Assembly (NCBI GenBank): GCA_036787815.1
Contig: DAIQOP010000190.1
Span: 1 to 7,531 of the forward strand
Length of the DNA stretch: 7,531 nt
Origin: DATBAK01 sp036787815
GTDB lineage: Bacteria; Actinomycetota; Acidimicrobiia; IMCC26256; PALSA-610
Direction: 5' to 3'
The position numbers and the translations under genes were made by a program. Under the pieces are notes generated by a model, which made no database searches, was not told the DNA's origin, and was given only the letters and a program-made list of their open reading frames with translations. Shown here piece by piece: positions 1 through 6,323 of the stretch (position 1 is the stretch's first letter; each line of letters opens with the position of its first letter).

Positions 1-13
1 CTGGTCAGCGGGG

Positions 14-86
14 AGCCGGAGAGGAGATTCGAACTCCTGACCTGCTCATTACGAGTGAGCTGCTCTACCGACTGAGCTACCCCGGC
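14..86 (-). tRNA. tRNA-Thr (anticodon CGT)
   Basis: The minus strand folds into a full cloverleaf of 73 bases. The acceptor stem is GCCGGGG with CTCCGGC (one G-U pair), the D arm is GCTC/GAGC, the anticodon stem is GCTCA/TGAGC with loop CTCGTAA, the variable loop has 5 bases, and the T arm is AGGAG-TTCGAAT-CTCCT. With T33 and A37 the anticodon is CGT, which reads the threonine codon ACG. The discriminator base is T. The 3' CCA is not encoded (TCCC follows), so it must be added by a nucleotidyltransferase. It lies 58 bases downstream of holB on the same strand. Confidence 0.96.
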
Positions 87-98
87 AAGGGAGAGATG

Positions 99-127
99 AG
101 CTTAGCGAGCCCCGGGTGGGGCGCTCA
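99..127 (-). promoter_or_regulatory. Possible promoter of tRNA-Thr
   Basis: On the minus strand a TAAGCT hexamer (104 down to 99) matches the actinobacterial TANNNT -10 box. It ends 12 bases before the tRNA 5' end, which would give a leader of about 5 to 6 bases for RNase P to remove. A weak -35 candidate, GTGAGC, lies about 18 bases upstream. An imperfect GC-rich hairpin (107-126, arms GAGC+CCC with a one-base bulge) sits in the spacer and could instead belong to the end of the holB transcript; it has no T run. The call rests on position and motif only. Confidence 0.35.
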
Positions 128-144
128 CGCCATCCGCGCGAGCG

Positions 145-1440
145 TCACGTCGCCGAGCGACCGGCACGGGCACGCGAGGGCGCGCCTCCGGCCGGCGGGA
201 GGCAGAGCAGGAGGTACTGGAGCCGTACGAGGCCCTTCTCGTTGATCAGGAACGCCTCGCGGGCCTCCCGACAGGCGTCGAGCGCGGGACCGACGGCGCG
301 CGGCGCGACGGTGAGCAGGGCGAGGTCGGTGTTGAGCGGCGGGGCCGGAGCACCGAGTGCGTCCCGGTAGGCCGACTCGATCGCGGTGACGCCCTCGGTG
401 AGCAGGTCGATCCGCGCCCGACGCACCTCACGCTTCTGTCGGTCTTCGACCCGGCGGCGCAACCGTTGCGCGTCGCGGTCGGAGTAGCCGTGCCGCTCCA
501 TGTCGGCGTCGAACTCCGTGAGCTCGGCGACGTGGCGACGCGCGACCGTGGCGGCCGCGTCTTCGAATCGGTAGCTGAAGCCGCGCACGGTGGTGAGGTA
601 GCGGGGATTATCCGGCTGCTGCTCGATCTGCTCGCGCAAGCGGCGTATGTGGACGTCCACCGTTCGCGNNNNNNNNNNGAACTCCGTGAGCTCGGCGACG
701 TGGCGCCGCGCGACCGTGGCGGCCGCATCCTCGACCGTCGCGTCGAGCTCGTCGGCGAGACGCGCCGCGGTACCGCCGGTTCCGTCGACGCGGCCGGGCG
801 CCGCCGCGAACGCCGCGCGCAGCTCGGCCAGCGGGCCGGCGAGCGCGCGCGCCCGCGCCAGGTTGCCGCCCGAGAGTCGCCCCGCGAGGCGGGCCATCTC
901 GGGTGAGCAGCCGTCGTCGACGAGCGCGGCCTCGAGCGCGACGAGCGGCACCGGGTCGAGGTCGATGCGCTGGCAACGCGATCGCACCGTCGGGATCAGA
1001 TCGTCGGGCGAGCCGGTCACGAGCACCACGATCGTGCGCGGCGGCGGTTCTTCGAGCGTCTTCAGGAGCGCGTTGGCCGACTCGTTCTGGTTGCCGCGCA
1101 GACGCTCTGCCTCGAACAGCACGAGCACCTTGCGGTCGCCTTCGATCGGCGCGCGGCTCGCTTCGGGCAGGATGCGCTCGCGCACGTCTTTGTCGACGAG
1201 GTACGAGAAGCCTCCGGGCTCGAACTCGACGACGTCGGGGTGCAATCCGCGCAGCACGAGACCGCGAATGCGTTCGTCGCCTTCGGGCGATATCAGCTCC
1301 GCGGCGAAGCTGCGGGCCGCGATCTCGACTCCCGAGCCCGGTGGGCCCACGAGCAGGTAGGCGTGACCGGGTCGGGCCGCCGCGTGCTCGAGCGCGTCGA
1401 TCGCGCGTTCCTGCCCTACGAGCCCGGTCCACATCGCCAT
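145..1440 (-). CDS. holB: DNA polymerase III subunit delta' (clamp loader), interrupted by an assembly scar
   Basis: HolB is part of the clamp loader that places the sliding clamp on primed DNA. The N-terminal AAA+ fold shows GLVGQERAI (residues 6-14), a degenerate P-loop GPPGSGVE (32-39, no Lys), LHPDV (66-70), a Walker-B-like region ending NALLKTLEEPP (123-133) and the SRC motif (154-156). The C-terminal part has QRLRRRVEDRQ and INEKGLVRLQYLLL, typical of actinobacterial delta'. The cysteines of the zinc module that usually precede HPDV are missing. A P-loop without Lys fits the non-hydrolysing role of delta'. The frame stays open through a 10-N gap at 669-678, but 511-678 is foreign or duplicated. 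Without it the protein is about 375 residues, normal for the family. The start is uncertain: ATG 1440, ATG 1434, or GTG 1452, which overlaps the tmk stop as TAGTG. No strong ribosome binding site decides. It lies last in the topA-MFS-tmk-holB series, before tRNA-Thr. Confidence 0.93.
   Translation of the reverse strand: MAMWTGLVGQERAIDALEHAAARPGHAYLLVGPPGSGVEIAARSFAAELISPEGDERIRGLVLRGLHPDVVEFEPGGFSYLVDKDVRERILPEASRAPIEGDRKVLVLFEAERLRGNQNESANALLKTLEEPPPRTIVVLVTGSPDDLIPTVRSRCQRIDLDPVPLVALEAALVDDGCSPEMARLAGRLSGGNLARARALAGPLAELRAAFAAAPGRVDGTGGTAARLADELDATVEDAAATVARRHVAELTEFXXXXRTVDVHIRRLREQIEQQPDNPRYLTTVRGFSYRFEDAAATVARRHVAELTEFDADMERHGYSDRDAQRLRRRVEDRQKREVRRARIDLLTEGVTAIESAYRDALGAPAPPLNTDLALLTVAPRAVGPALDACREAREAFLINEKGLVRLQYLLLCLPPAGGAPSRARAGRSAT
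511..566 (-). repeat. holB duplicated segment, copy 1 (left of the gap)
   Basis: This 56-base stretch matches 679-734 at 53 of 56 bases and lies exactly 168 bases away, in the same frame. Both copies encode EDAAATVARRHVAELTEF. The three differences (538, 559, 562) are all at third codon positions and silent. This copy is followed, in the holB direction, by the natural continuation DADMERHGYSDRD, and is preceded by response-regulator sequence. I read it as the overlap of two contigs from related strains, not as a genuine tandem repeat. Confidence 0.9.
565..666 (-). other. Response regulator C-terminal fragment (OmpR/PhoB winged helix) fused into holB
   Basis: On the minus strand these 34 codons read RTVDVHIRRLREQIE, then QQPDNPRYLTTVRGFSYRF. 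This is the recognition helix and C-terminal wing hairpin of the OmpR/PhoB-family DNA-binding domain, whose members typically carry RTVDVHIRRLR...NPRYL.TVRG.GYRF. It has no place in a clamp loader subunit. Its upstream end is lost in the N gap at 669-678, and its downstream end runs straight into a second copy of holB sequence with no stop codon. Codons such as ATA, TTG, AAT and CGA and a lower GC content than the flanks suggest another gene or genome. There is no receiver domain and no start, so it is not a functional gene here. A chimeric contig end is the likeliest source. Confidence 0.85.
669..678. other. Scaffold gap of 10 N
   Basis: Ten consecutive N inside holB mark a join between two contigs; a run of exactly ten is a common placeholder, so the true distance is unknown and could be zero or negative. 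The right-hand contig starts at 679 with the same bases found at 511, which implies that the contigs really overlap. Confidence 0.98.
679..734 (-). repeat. holB duplicated segment, copy 2 (right of the gap)
   Basis: This is the partner of 511-566. It directly abuts the N run and is preceded, in the holB direction, by genuine holB sequence (LADELDATV). Differences from copy 1 are at 706, 727 and 730, all silent. It forms the natural left end of the right-hand contig. Confidence 0.9.
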
Positions 1441-1451
1441 CGCCACCGACA

Positions 1452-2087
1452 CTAGATGGGCGGGTCCGGGAGGTGAGGAGCGACGGCCTCCCACACCGAC
1501 ACGGCCACGAGATCGGGCGCCGCGTCACCGGCGACGACCACCCAGCCCCGCTGGCCCGCGAGGTCGCGGTACGCACCCCGCACCGCGACGTGGAACTCCG
1601 CGCCGGCCCGCTCGAACCGGTCGCGCGCCTCGGGCAGCCGTTGCCGGGCGACAGCTTCGGAGACATCGAGCACCACGACGACGTCGGGTTGCGCACCCTG
1701 CGCGGCGAACCGGTCGATCACCTCCACCGCGTCGACGCCCAGACCCCGCGCCACCCCCTGGTACACGAGCGTGGAGGGCGAGAACCGGTCACAGATCACG
1801 ACGGCCCCGCGGGCGAGCGCGGGTTCGATCAGCTCGGTCACGTGCTGGGCGCGATCGGCCGCGAGGAGCAGGAGCTCCGCGTGCGGGTCGAGCGGCGTCT
1901 CGTCGTCGAGCAGCACGGACCGCAGCAGCGCGCCACGCGCGGTCCCGCCCGGCTCGAACGTCTCCACCACCTCGCGACTCGCGGCTCGCAACCGGCGGGC
2001 CAGCATCTGCGCCTGCGTGCTCTTGCCACTCCCCTCGCCGCCCTCGAGCACGATGAACGTGCCCCGATGGCTACCGGCCTCGGTCAC
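1452..2087 (-). CDS. tmk: Thymidylate kinase (dTMP kinase)
   Basis: Tmk phosphorylates dTMP to dTDP with ATP in the cytoplasm, feeding dTTP synthesis. The 211-residue product is of usual length. It shows FIVLEGGEGSGKST (11-24, P-loop with no Arg, so the bacterial type II arrangement), EPGGT (45-49, preceded by Phe where Arg is common), DRFSPSTLVYQG (100-111, the DR motif and substrate-binding Ser/Tyr) and the lid region around ARDRFER (154-160). I chose GTG 2087 because it overlaps the stop of the upstream MFS gene as GTGA, a normal translational coupling, and places the P-loop at the usual distance from the N-terminus; no other start fits. The minus-strand reading frame stays open far upstream to 3179, but that part lies in the wrong frame over the MFS gene. 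The stop TAG at 1452-1454 touches the holB start region. Pairing of tmk with holB is a common bacterial arrangement. Confidence 0.95.
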   Translation of the reverse strand: MTEAGSHRGTFIVLEGGEGSGKSTQAQMLARRLRAASREVVETFEPGGTARGALLRSVLLDDETPLDPHAELLLLAADRAQHVTELIEPALARGAVVICDRFSPSTLVYQGVARGLGVDAVEVIDRFAAQGAQPDVVVVLDVSEAVARQRLPEARDRFERAGAEFHVAVRGAYRDLAGQRGWVVVAGDAAPDLVAVSVWEAVAPHLPDPPI

Positions 2088-3472
2088 GCAGGCGACCCGT
2101 CGACCGCGCTCGTGTGCTGCACGCGCCGCATCAGGAAACGCGCAAAGAGCCCCGACAGGATCGTGACGACACCTCCGAGCCACAACGCGAGACGGACGCC
2201 GGGGAGGTCGATGCGTAGGGCGCCGAAATGCACGGATCCATTGGTCAGATGCTTCGCGATGTTGGCGAGCAGGTTCGCGATGAACGGCGAGAGCGTGAGC
2301 GAGAGCAGCAGGCACAACCGCACGACGGTATAGAGCGTCGCGAAGATCCGGCCCCGCATCTCGTCGGCGACGTTCTCCTGCAGCACCGTGAACCCCGTGA
2401 CGTAGCCCGTGCCGGCGGTGGCACCCACGGCGGCGGCGGCGAACATCGCGGGTGTGAGTGACGACACCGACGCGGCAACGATGATCGACGCCCCGCACGC
2501 GACGATCGCGACCGTGAACACCGTCGCGCGCGGGAGTCGCCGTTGGAGCCACAGCAACGTGAGCACTCCGATCGCGGCACCCACGCCCAGGGCGGTGATG
2601 AGCAGACCGAAACCGCCGTCTCCACCACCAAGCACCTGTTTCGACAACAACGGGCCGAGCGGGATGACGGCCCCACCACCGAGCAGACCGCCGGCCAGGC
2701 CGATCATCACGCCCCGCACGAGCGGATCGGTGCGGATGAAGCGCACCCCTTCGACGATGTCGCGGTAGGTCGCGCCCCAATCGATCCGGCGCGGTGTGTG
2801 CCGGTCCTCTTCGGGGAGCGCGAGATGGGCGATGAGCCAGGCCGAGATCAGGAAGCTGGCACCGTCGACCCAGATCGCGAGCGACGACTGGTTCGCGTGG
2901 AACACGTGCAACGCATGGAAGTGTCCGAGCCACTTCGAGATGCCGGCCAGCGCGGCGAAGAGAGCCGCGCCGAGGGGAAACGTCGCGTACGCGGCGACGA
3001 GACCGAGCGAGTTGGCCGACGCGAGCTGATCGGACTCGACGACGTTGGGGACCGACGCGTCCTTCGCCGGGCTCCACATGAGCGTGAGGATCTCGATCAG
3101 GAACGAGATCAGCACCAACTCGACGAGGTTGTGGAAGAACGGCAGCAGTGCGAGCAGGACGGCGCGGCCGATGTCGCACGTGACCATCACCTTGCGCCGG
3201 TCCCAGCGATCGATCAGCGCGCCTCCGACCGGCGCGAGCACGAAGCCCGGAAGCATCCGGGCGATCATCACGAGACCGATCCCGGTTCCTCCCGACACCG
3301 ACTGGGCAAGGGCGAGGATGGCGAGCAGCCCGATCCAGTCGCCGAGGCTCGAAGAGAACTGTGCGGCGAACAACCGGAAGAACGGGCCCCGCAGGACGCC
3401 GAACGTCGCCGACTCGATCGGTTGCTCGTCGGGCCGTGGCGGGATGAACGGCGCCGGCACCTGGTCGCTCAC
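2084..3472 (-). CDS. MFS transporter, DHA3-like exporter
   Basis: This is a 462-residue membrane protein of the major facilitator superfamily, of the type that includes the enterobactin exporter EntS and macrolide exporters such as MefA. A charged or Pro-rich N-terminal tail (1-25) is followed by about 10 to 12 hydrophobic segments, for example 45-60, 65-85, 103-130, 155-177, 198-218, 254-275, 288-308, 316-337, 342-365 and 428-447. The loop motif GGALIDRWDRRK (83-94) is the MFS motif A. TLMWSPAKDASVPNVV (130-145) and VADEMRGRIFATLYTVVR (368-385) are typical of this subgroup. The substrate cannot be read from the sequence; proton-driven efflux of a small molecule is likely from family knowledge. 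GTG 3472 is supported by a TANNNT box 7 bases upstream, suggesting leaderless expression. Its stop overlaps the tmk start (GTGA), so it is probably co-transcribed with tmk and holB although unrelated in function. Confidence 0.9.
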   Translation of the reverse strand: MSDQVPAPFIPPRPDEQPIESATFGVLRGPFFRLFAAQFSSSLGDWIGLLAILALAQSVSGGTGIGLVMIARMLPGFVLAPVGGALIDRWDRRKVMVTCDIGRAVLLALLPFFHNLVELVLISFLIEILTLMWSPAKDASVPNVVESDQLASANSLGLVAAYATFPLGAALFAALAGISKWLGHFHALHVFHANQSSLAIWVDGASFLISAWLIAHLALPEEDRHTPRRIDWGATYRDIVEGVRFIRTDPLVRGVMIGLAGGLLGGGAVIPLGPLLSKQVLGGGDGGFGLLITALGVGAAIGVLTLLWLQRRLPRATVFTVAIVACGASIIVAASVSSLTPAMFAAAAVGATAGTGYVTGFTVLQENVADEMRGRIFATLYTVVRLCLLLSLTLSPFIANLLANIAKHLTNGSVHFGALRIDLPGVRLALWLGGVVTILSGLFARFLMRRVQHTSAVDGSPA

Positions 3473-3479
3473 CGCGGTC

Positions 3480-3485
3480 AGGCTA
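3480..3485 (-). promoter_or_regulatory. -10 box of a likely leaderless promoter for the MFS-tmk-holB unit
   Basis: The minus strand reads TAGCCT, then exactly 7 bases, then GTG 3472. A TANNNT box at this distance puts the transcription start on or next to the start codon, as in actinobacterial leaderless genes. No ribosome binding site is visible between them, which agrees. No clear -35 was found. The same layout recurs before dedA. Confidence 0.45.
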
Positions 3486-3504
3486 GATGGCGTTCGCGCG
3501 GGGT

Positions 3505-3523
3505 TCGTGACCCGGCGTCACGA
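3505..3523 (-). other. Inverted repeat across the topA stop codon
   Basis: Arms TCGTGAC (3505-3511) and GTCACGA (3517-3523) are perfectly complementary over 7 bases with a 5-base loop, and cover the topA stop (3518-3520). There is no T run, so a standard intrinsic terminator is not supported. It could trim or protect the topA 3' end, or act as an operator near the MFS -10 box. It may also be chance in GC-rich DNA. Confidence 0.35.
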
Positions 3524-6235
3524 CTCGGCACCGGGCGCCTGTGCCGTCTTCATCGCGGGAGCCGCCGCGCCCTTCTCACCGCCACCGCTCTTGGCCGCGG
3601 CCTTCTTCGCCGTGGTCGTCTTCTTGGCCTTGGTGGCCTTCTTCGCCTTCGTCGCCTTCTTGGCCTTCTTGGCCGGCGCCTTCTTCGCGGGTGCCTTCTT
3701 GGCCCGCTTCGACGGCCCGGCCGCGGCCCGGGCCCGCAGGAGCGCGACGGCCTCCGGCAGGGTGAGCGCCTCGGGATCGGTGCCGCGCGGGATGGTCGCG
3801 TTGGTGGCGCCGTCGGTGACGTACGCGCCGAAGCGGCCGTCGAGCACCCGGATCAGCGCGCCGGTATCGGGCGATTCGCCGAGCTCCGCGATCGGCGGCT
3901 TGGCCACCCGGCCGCGTGTCTTCGGCGTCGCCAGCAGGGCGAGCGCCTCCGGCAGCGTGAGGCTGAGCAGCTTGTCTTCGGAGTCGAGGCTCCGGGTGTC
4001 GGAGCCCTTCTTGATGTAGGGGCCGTAGCGCCCGTTGAGCGCCACGATCTCCTCACCGTCGTCGCCGGCGCCGACGACGCGCGGGAGCGACAGGAGCTGG
4101 AGCGCCTGCTCGAGCGTCACCGTCTCGGGCTGCATCGTCTTGAACAGCGACGCCCGCGGCGGCTTCTCGCCCTTGCCCTCGGGCATCTCACCGAGTTGCA
4201 CGTAGGGGCCGAAGCGACCGTTGAGCACGAAGACGGGGAGGTCGGTCGCGGGGTCGGCGCCCAGCGACTGCGGGCCCTCGGCCTGGCGCCGCGCGAGCTC
4301 GAGCGCGAGCTCGACGGTGAGCTCGTCGGGGGCGATGTCGGGGGGGATCGACCCGCGCGCGCCTTCTTCGCCCACCTGCACGTAGGGCCCGTAGCGGCCG
4401 ACGCGCACCACCACCGGCGCACCGGACTCGTCGTGGCCGATCGGGATCGTGCTGATCTCGCGCGGATCGATGCGGGCGAGGTTCTCGTCGCCCACCAGCT
4501 CGCGCAGACCGGCCTGGCCGTTCCCGAAGTAGAAGGTGTGGAGCCACTTCTCGGCCTCGCCCTCGCCGCGGGCGATGACGTCGAGCGCCTCTTCCATCGT
4601 GGCCGTGAAGCCGTAGTCGACGAGATGGCCGAAGTGCTGCTCGAGCAGGCGCACGACGGCGAAGGCCATCCAGGCCGGCACCATCGCGTTGCCCTTGCGC
4701 CACACGTACTCGCGGTTCTGGATCGTCTGCATCACCGACGCGTAGGTGGAGGGACGGCCGATGCCGCGCTCCTCGAGCTCCTTCACGAGGCTCGCCTCGG
4801 TGTAGCGCGCCGGAGGCTTCGTCTCGTGGCGCACGGCCCGCAGGTCTTCGAGCGCGACGCGCTCGCCTTCGACCACGGGAGGCAGTCGCGATTCGCCCTC
4901 GGCCATCTCCTCGTCGTCGACGTCCTCCACGTAGGCACGCCGGAAGCCGAGGAACTCGTACGTCTTGCCCGACGCCCGGAGCACCGCGCGCTCGCCGGCC
5001 GACGAGCGGGCGCCGATCTTCAGCGTGACCCGCAGCGCGCGGGCATCGGACATCTGGCTCGCGATCGTGCGGATCCAGATCAGCTCGTAGAGGGAGCGCT
5101 CGTCGGAGTCGAGCTCCGCGCGCACGGCCTCGGGCGGGCGGATGTCTTCGCCCGCGGGGCGGATGGCCTCGTGGGCCTCCTGGGCGTTCTTCACCTTCGT
5201 GCGATAGGTGCGGGCCTCGGCGGGCAGGTACTCCGGCCCGAACCGCTCCACGATCTGACGGCGAGCCGCCCCGATCGCCTGCTCCGACAGGTTGGTGCTG
5301 TCGGTCCGCATGTAGGTGATGAACCCACGCTCGTAGAGGCGCTGGGCGACGGCCATCGTCTTCGCCGAGCCGTAGCGGAGCTTGCGCCCGGCCTCCTGCT
5401 GCAGCGTCGAGGTGGTGAACGGTGCCTTCGGCTTCTCGGTCAGCCGCGACGCGTCGACCGACTCCACCGTGTACTCCGAGCCGCGGAGGCGCTCCGCGAG
5501 GGCGCCGGCCGCGGTCTCGTCGAGCACGAGCACGGTGCGCCCCTCGGCGATGCGCCCGGTCGCGGCATCGAAGTCGTTGCCGGTCGCGACCTTCACGTCG
5601 TCGAGCTCGACGAGCGAAGCGGGGAAGCTGGTGTCGTGCGCGCCGAGCGTCGCGACGAGATCCGACCACTGGCCGCTGCGGAACGCCATCCGCGCGCGTT
5701 CGCGTTCGACGACGAGACGCAGGGCGACGCTCTGCACGCGGCCGGCCGAGCGCGCGCCCCGACCGATCTTGCGCCACAGCACCGGCGAGACCTCGTACCC
5801 CACGAGGCGGTCGAGCACCCGCCGGCCCTCTTGGGCCTCGACGAGCTTCATGTCGAGATCACGGGGCTCCTCGAGCGCGGCCTGGATCGCGTTGCGGGTG
5901 ATCTCGTGGAAGACCATCCGCTTCACGGGCACCTTCGGCTGCAGCACCTCGAGCACGTGCCACGCGATCGCCTCGCCCTCGCGATCCTCGTCAGTGGCGA
6001 GGATGAGCTCGTCGGCACCCTTGAGGGCCCGCTTCAACTCGGTGACCACCTTCTGCTTGCCATCGGCGACGACGTACTCGGGCGCGAAGTGGTGGTCGAC
6101 GTCGATGGCCAGCCCGGAACGGGGCAGATCGCGGATGTGGCCGATGCTCGCCATCACCGTGTACCCGGCACCGAGGAAGCCCGCGATGGTCTTCCCCTTC
6201 GCCGGCGACTCCACGATGACGAGCGATTTGGCCAC
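3518..6235 (-). CDS. topA: DNA topoisomerase I (type IA)
   Basis: TopA relaxes negative supercoils by passing a strand through a transient single-strand break. The 905-residue product has an N-terminal TOPRIM domain with SLVIVESPAKGKT (4-16, catalytic Glu9) and the DxDxE acidic triad in TDEDRE (D82, D84, E86). Next come SAGRVQSVALRLV (163-175) and the nucleophile Tyr308 in FITYMRTDS, followed by EAHEAIRP (353-360) and GIGRPSTYA (491-499). The C-terminal part lacks the Cys4 zinc fingers of E. coli TopA. Instead it carries four repeats with GR(Y/F)G(P/A)Y at about 613, 673, 735 and 800, then a Lys/Ala tail (843-882), the mycobacterial plan. I chose GTG 6235 because GAGAGGA lies 5 bases upstream and the TOPRIM starts at once; an ATG at 6328 would add 31 low-complexity residues. 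Divergent dedA lies 187 bases away. The stop is 45 bases before the MFS start. Confidence 0.97.
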   Translation of the reverse strand: MAKSLVIVESPAKGKTIAGFLGAGYTVMASIGHIRDLPRSGLAIDVDHHFAPEYVVADGKQKVVTELKRALKGADELILATDEDREGEAIAWHVLEVLQPKVPVKRMVFHEITRNAIQAALEEPRDLDMKLVEAQEGRRVLDRLVGYEVSPVLWRKIGRGARSAGRVQSVALRLVVERERARMAFRSGQWSDLVATLGAHDTSFPASLVELDDVKVATGNDFDAATGRIAEGRTVLVLDETAAGALAERLRGSEYTVESVDASRLTEKPKAPFTTSTLQQEAGRKLRYGSAKTMAVAQRLYERGFITYMRTDSTNLSEQAIGAARRQIVERFGPEYLPAEARTYRTKVKNAQEAHEAIRPAGEDIRPPEAVRAELDSDERSLYELIWIRTIASQMSDARALRVTLKIGARSSAGERAVLRASGKTYEFLGFRRAYVEDVDDEEMAEGESRLPPVVEGERVALEDLRAVRHETKPPARYTEASLVKELEERGIGRPSTYASVMQTIQNREYVWRKGNAMVPAWMAFAVVRLLEQHFGHLVDYGFTATMEEALDVIARGEGEAEKWLHTFYFGNGQAGLRELVGDENLARIDPREISTIPIGHDESGAPVVVRVGRYGPYVQVGEEGARGSIPPDIAPDELTVELALELARRQAEGPQSLGADPATDLPVFVLNGRFGPYVQLGEMPEGKGEKPPRASLFKTMQPETVTLEQALQLLSLPRVVGAGDDGEEIVALNGRYGPYIKKGSDTRSLDSEDKLLSLTLPEALALLATPKTRGRVAKPPIAELGESPDTGALIRVLDGRFGAYVTDGATNATIPRGTDPEALTLPEAVALLRARAAAGPSKRAKKAPAKKAPAKKAKKATKAKKATKAKKTTTAKKAAAKSGGGEKGAAAPAMKTAQAPGAES
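3590..3709 (-). repeat. Low-complexity Lys/Ala repeat coding for the TopA tail
   Basis: The DNA consists of reiterated gccttcttggc-like units and encodes KKAPAKKAPAKKAKKATKAKK and similar, residues 843-882 of TopA. The composition resembles the tails of histone H1-like and HupB-like proteins. In mycobacterial TopA a basic tail assists DNA binding and strand passage (family knowledge). Such a tract is prone to length change by slippage and to mis-assembly. Confidence 0.85.
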
Positions 6236-6240
6236 AGGAT

Positions 6241-6247
6241 TCCTCTC
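6241..6247 (-). promoter_or_regulatory. Ribosome binding site that fixes the topA start
   Basis: GAGAGGA on the minus strand lies 5 bases before GTG 6235. It is the best purine-rich site of the window and favours this start over ATG 6328. Confidence 0.75.
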
Positions 6248-6311
6248 TCGGGCGGCCGGGGGGCGGGCCCTTCCCGGCGTCGAGCTCCCTGGCACCTCTC
6301 GGCGGCCGGGG
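6245..6311 (-). repeat. Direct repeat in the topA leader
   Basis: Two near-identical units lie in the region before topA: 6245-6261 and 6296-6311 (plus-strand ctctcgg(g)cggccgggg, differing by one G), 51 bases apart. On the minus strand both end in GAGAG, and the one next to topA carries its ribosome binding site. Each contains the self-complementary CGGCCG. This may be a small local duplication of the leader or a paired binding site; in GC-rich DNA chance remains possible. Confidence 0.45.
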
Positions 6312-6317
6312 CTCGTG

Positions 6318-6323
6318 ACCGTA
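6318..6323 (-). promoter_or_regulatory. Candidate -10 box for topA
   Basis: TACGGT is the only TANNNT hexamer on the minus strand of the 187-base intergenic region. It would start the topA transcript near 6311 and give a leader of about 75 bases. No convincing -35 was found, so this is a weak call. Confidence 0.28.

Noticed and set aside
107..126. Intrinsic terminator between holB and tRNA-Thr
   Set aside because: The hairpin is imperfect, has a bulge and no T run, and it lies in the spacer of the likely tRNA promoter.
145..1440. A natural fusion of a clamp loader subunit and a two-component DNA-binding domain
   Set aside because: The regulator piece lacks its beginning, touches a 10-N gap and is flanked by a duplicated holB stretch. 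Removing 168 bases restores a normal protein.
2088..3179. N-terminal extension of Tmk by about 360 residues
   Set aside because: It overlaps the MFS gene in another frame and is Arg-rich low-complexity. The kinase begins just before its P-loop at GTG 2087.
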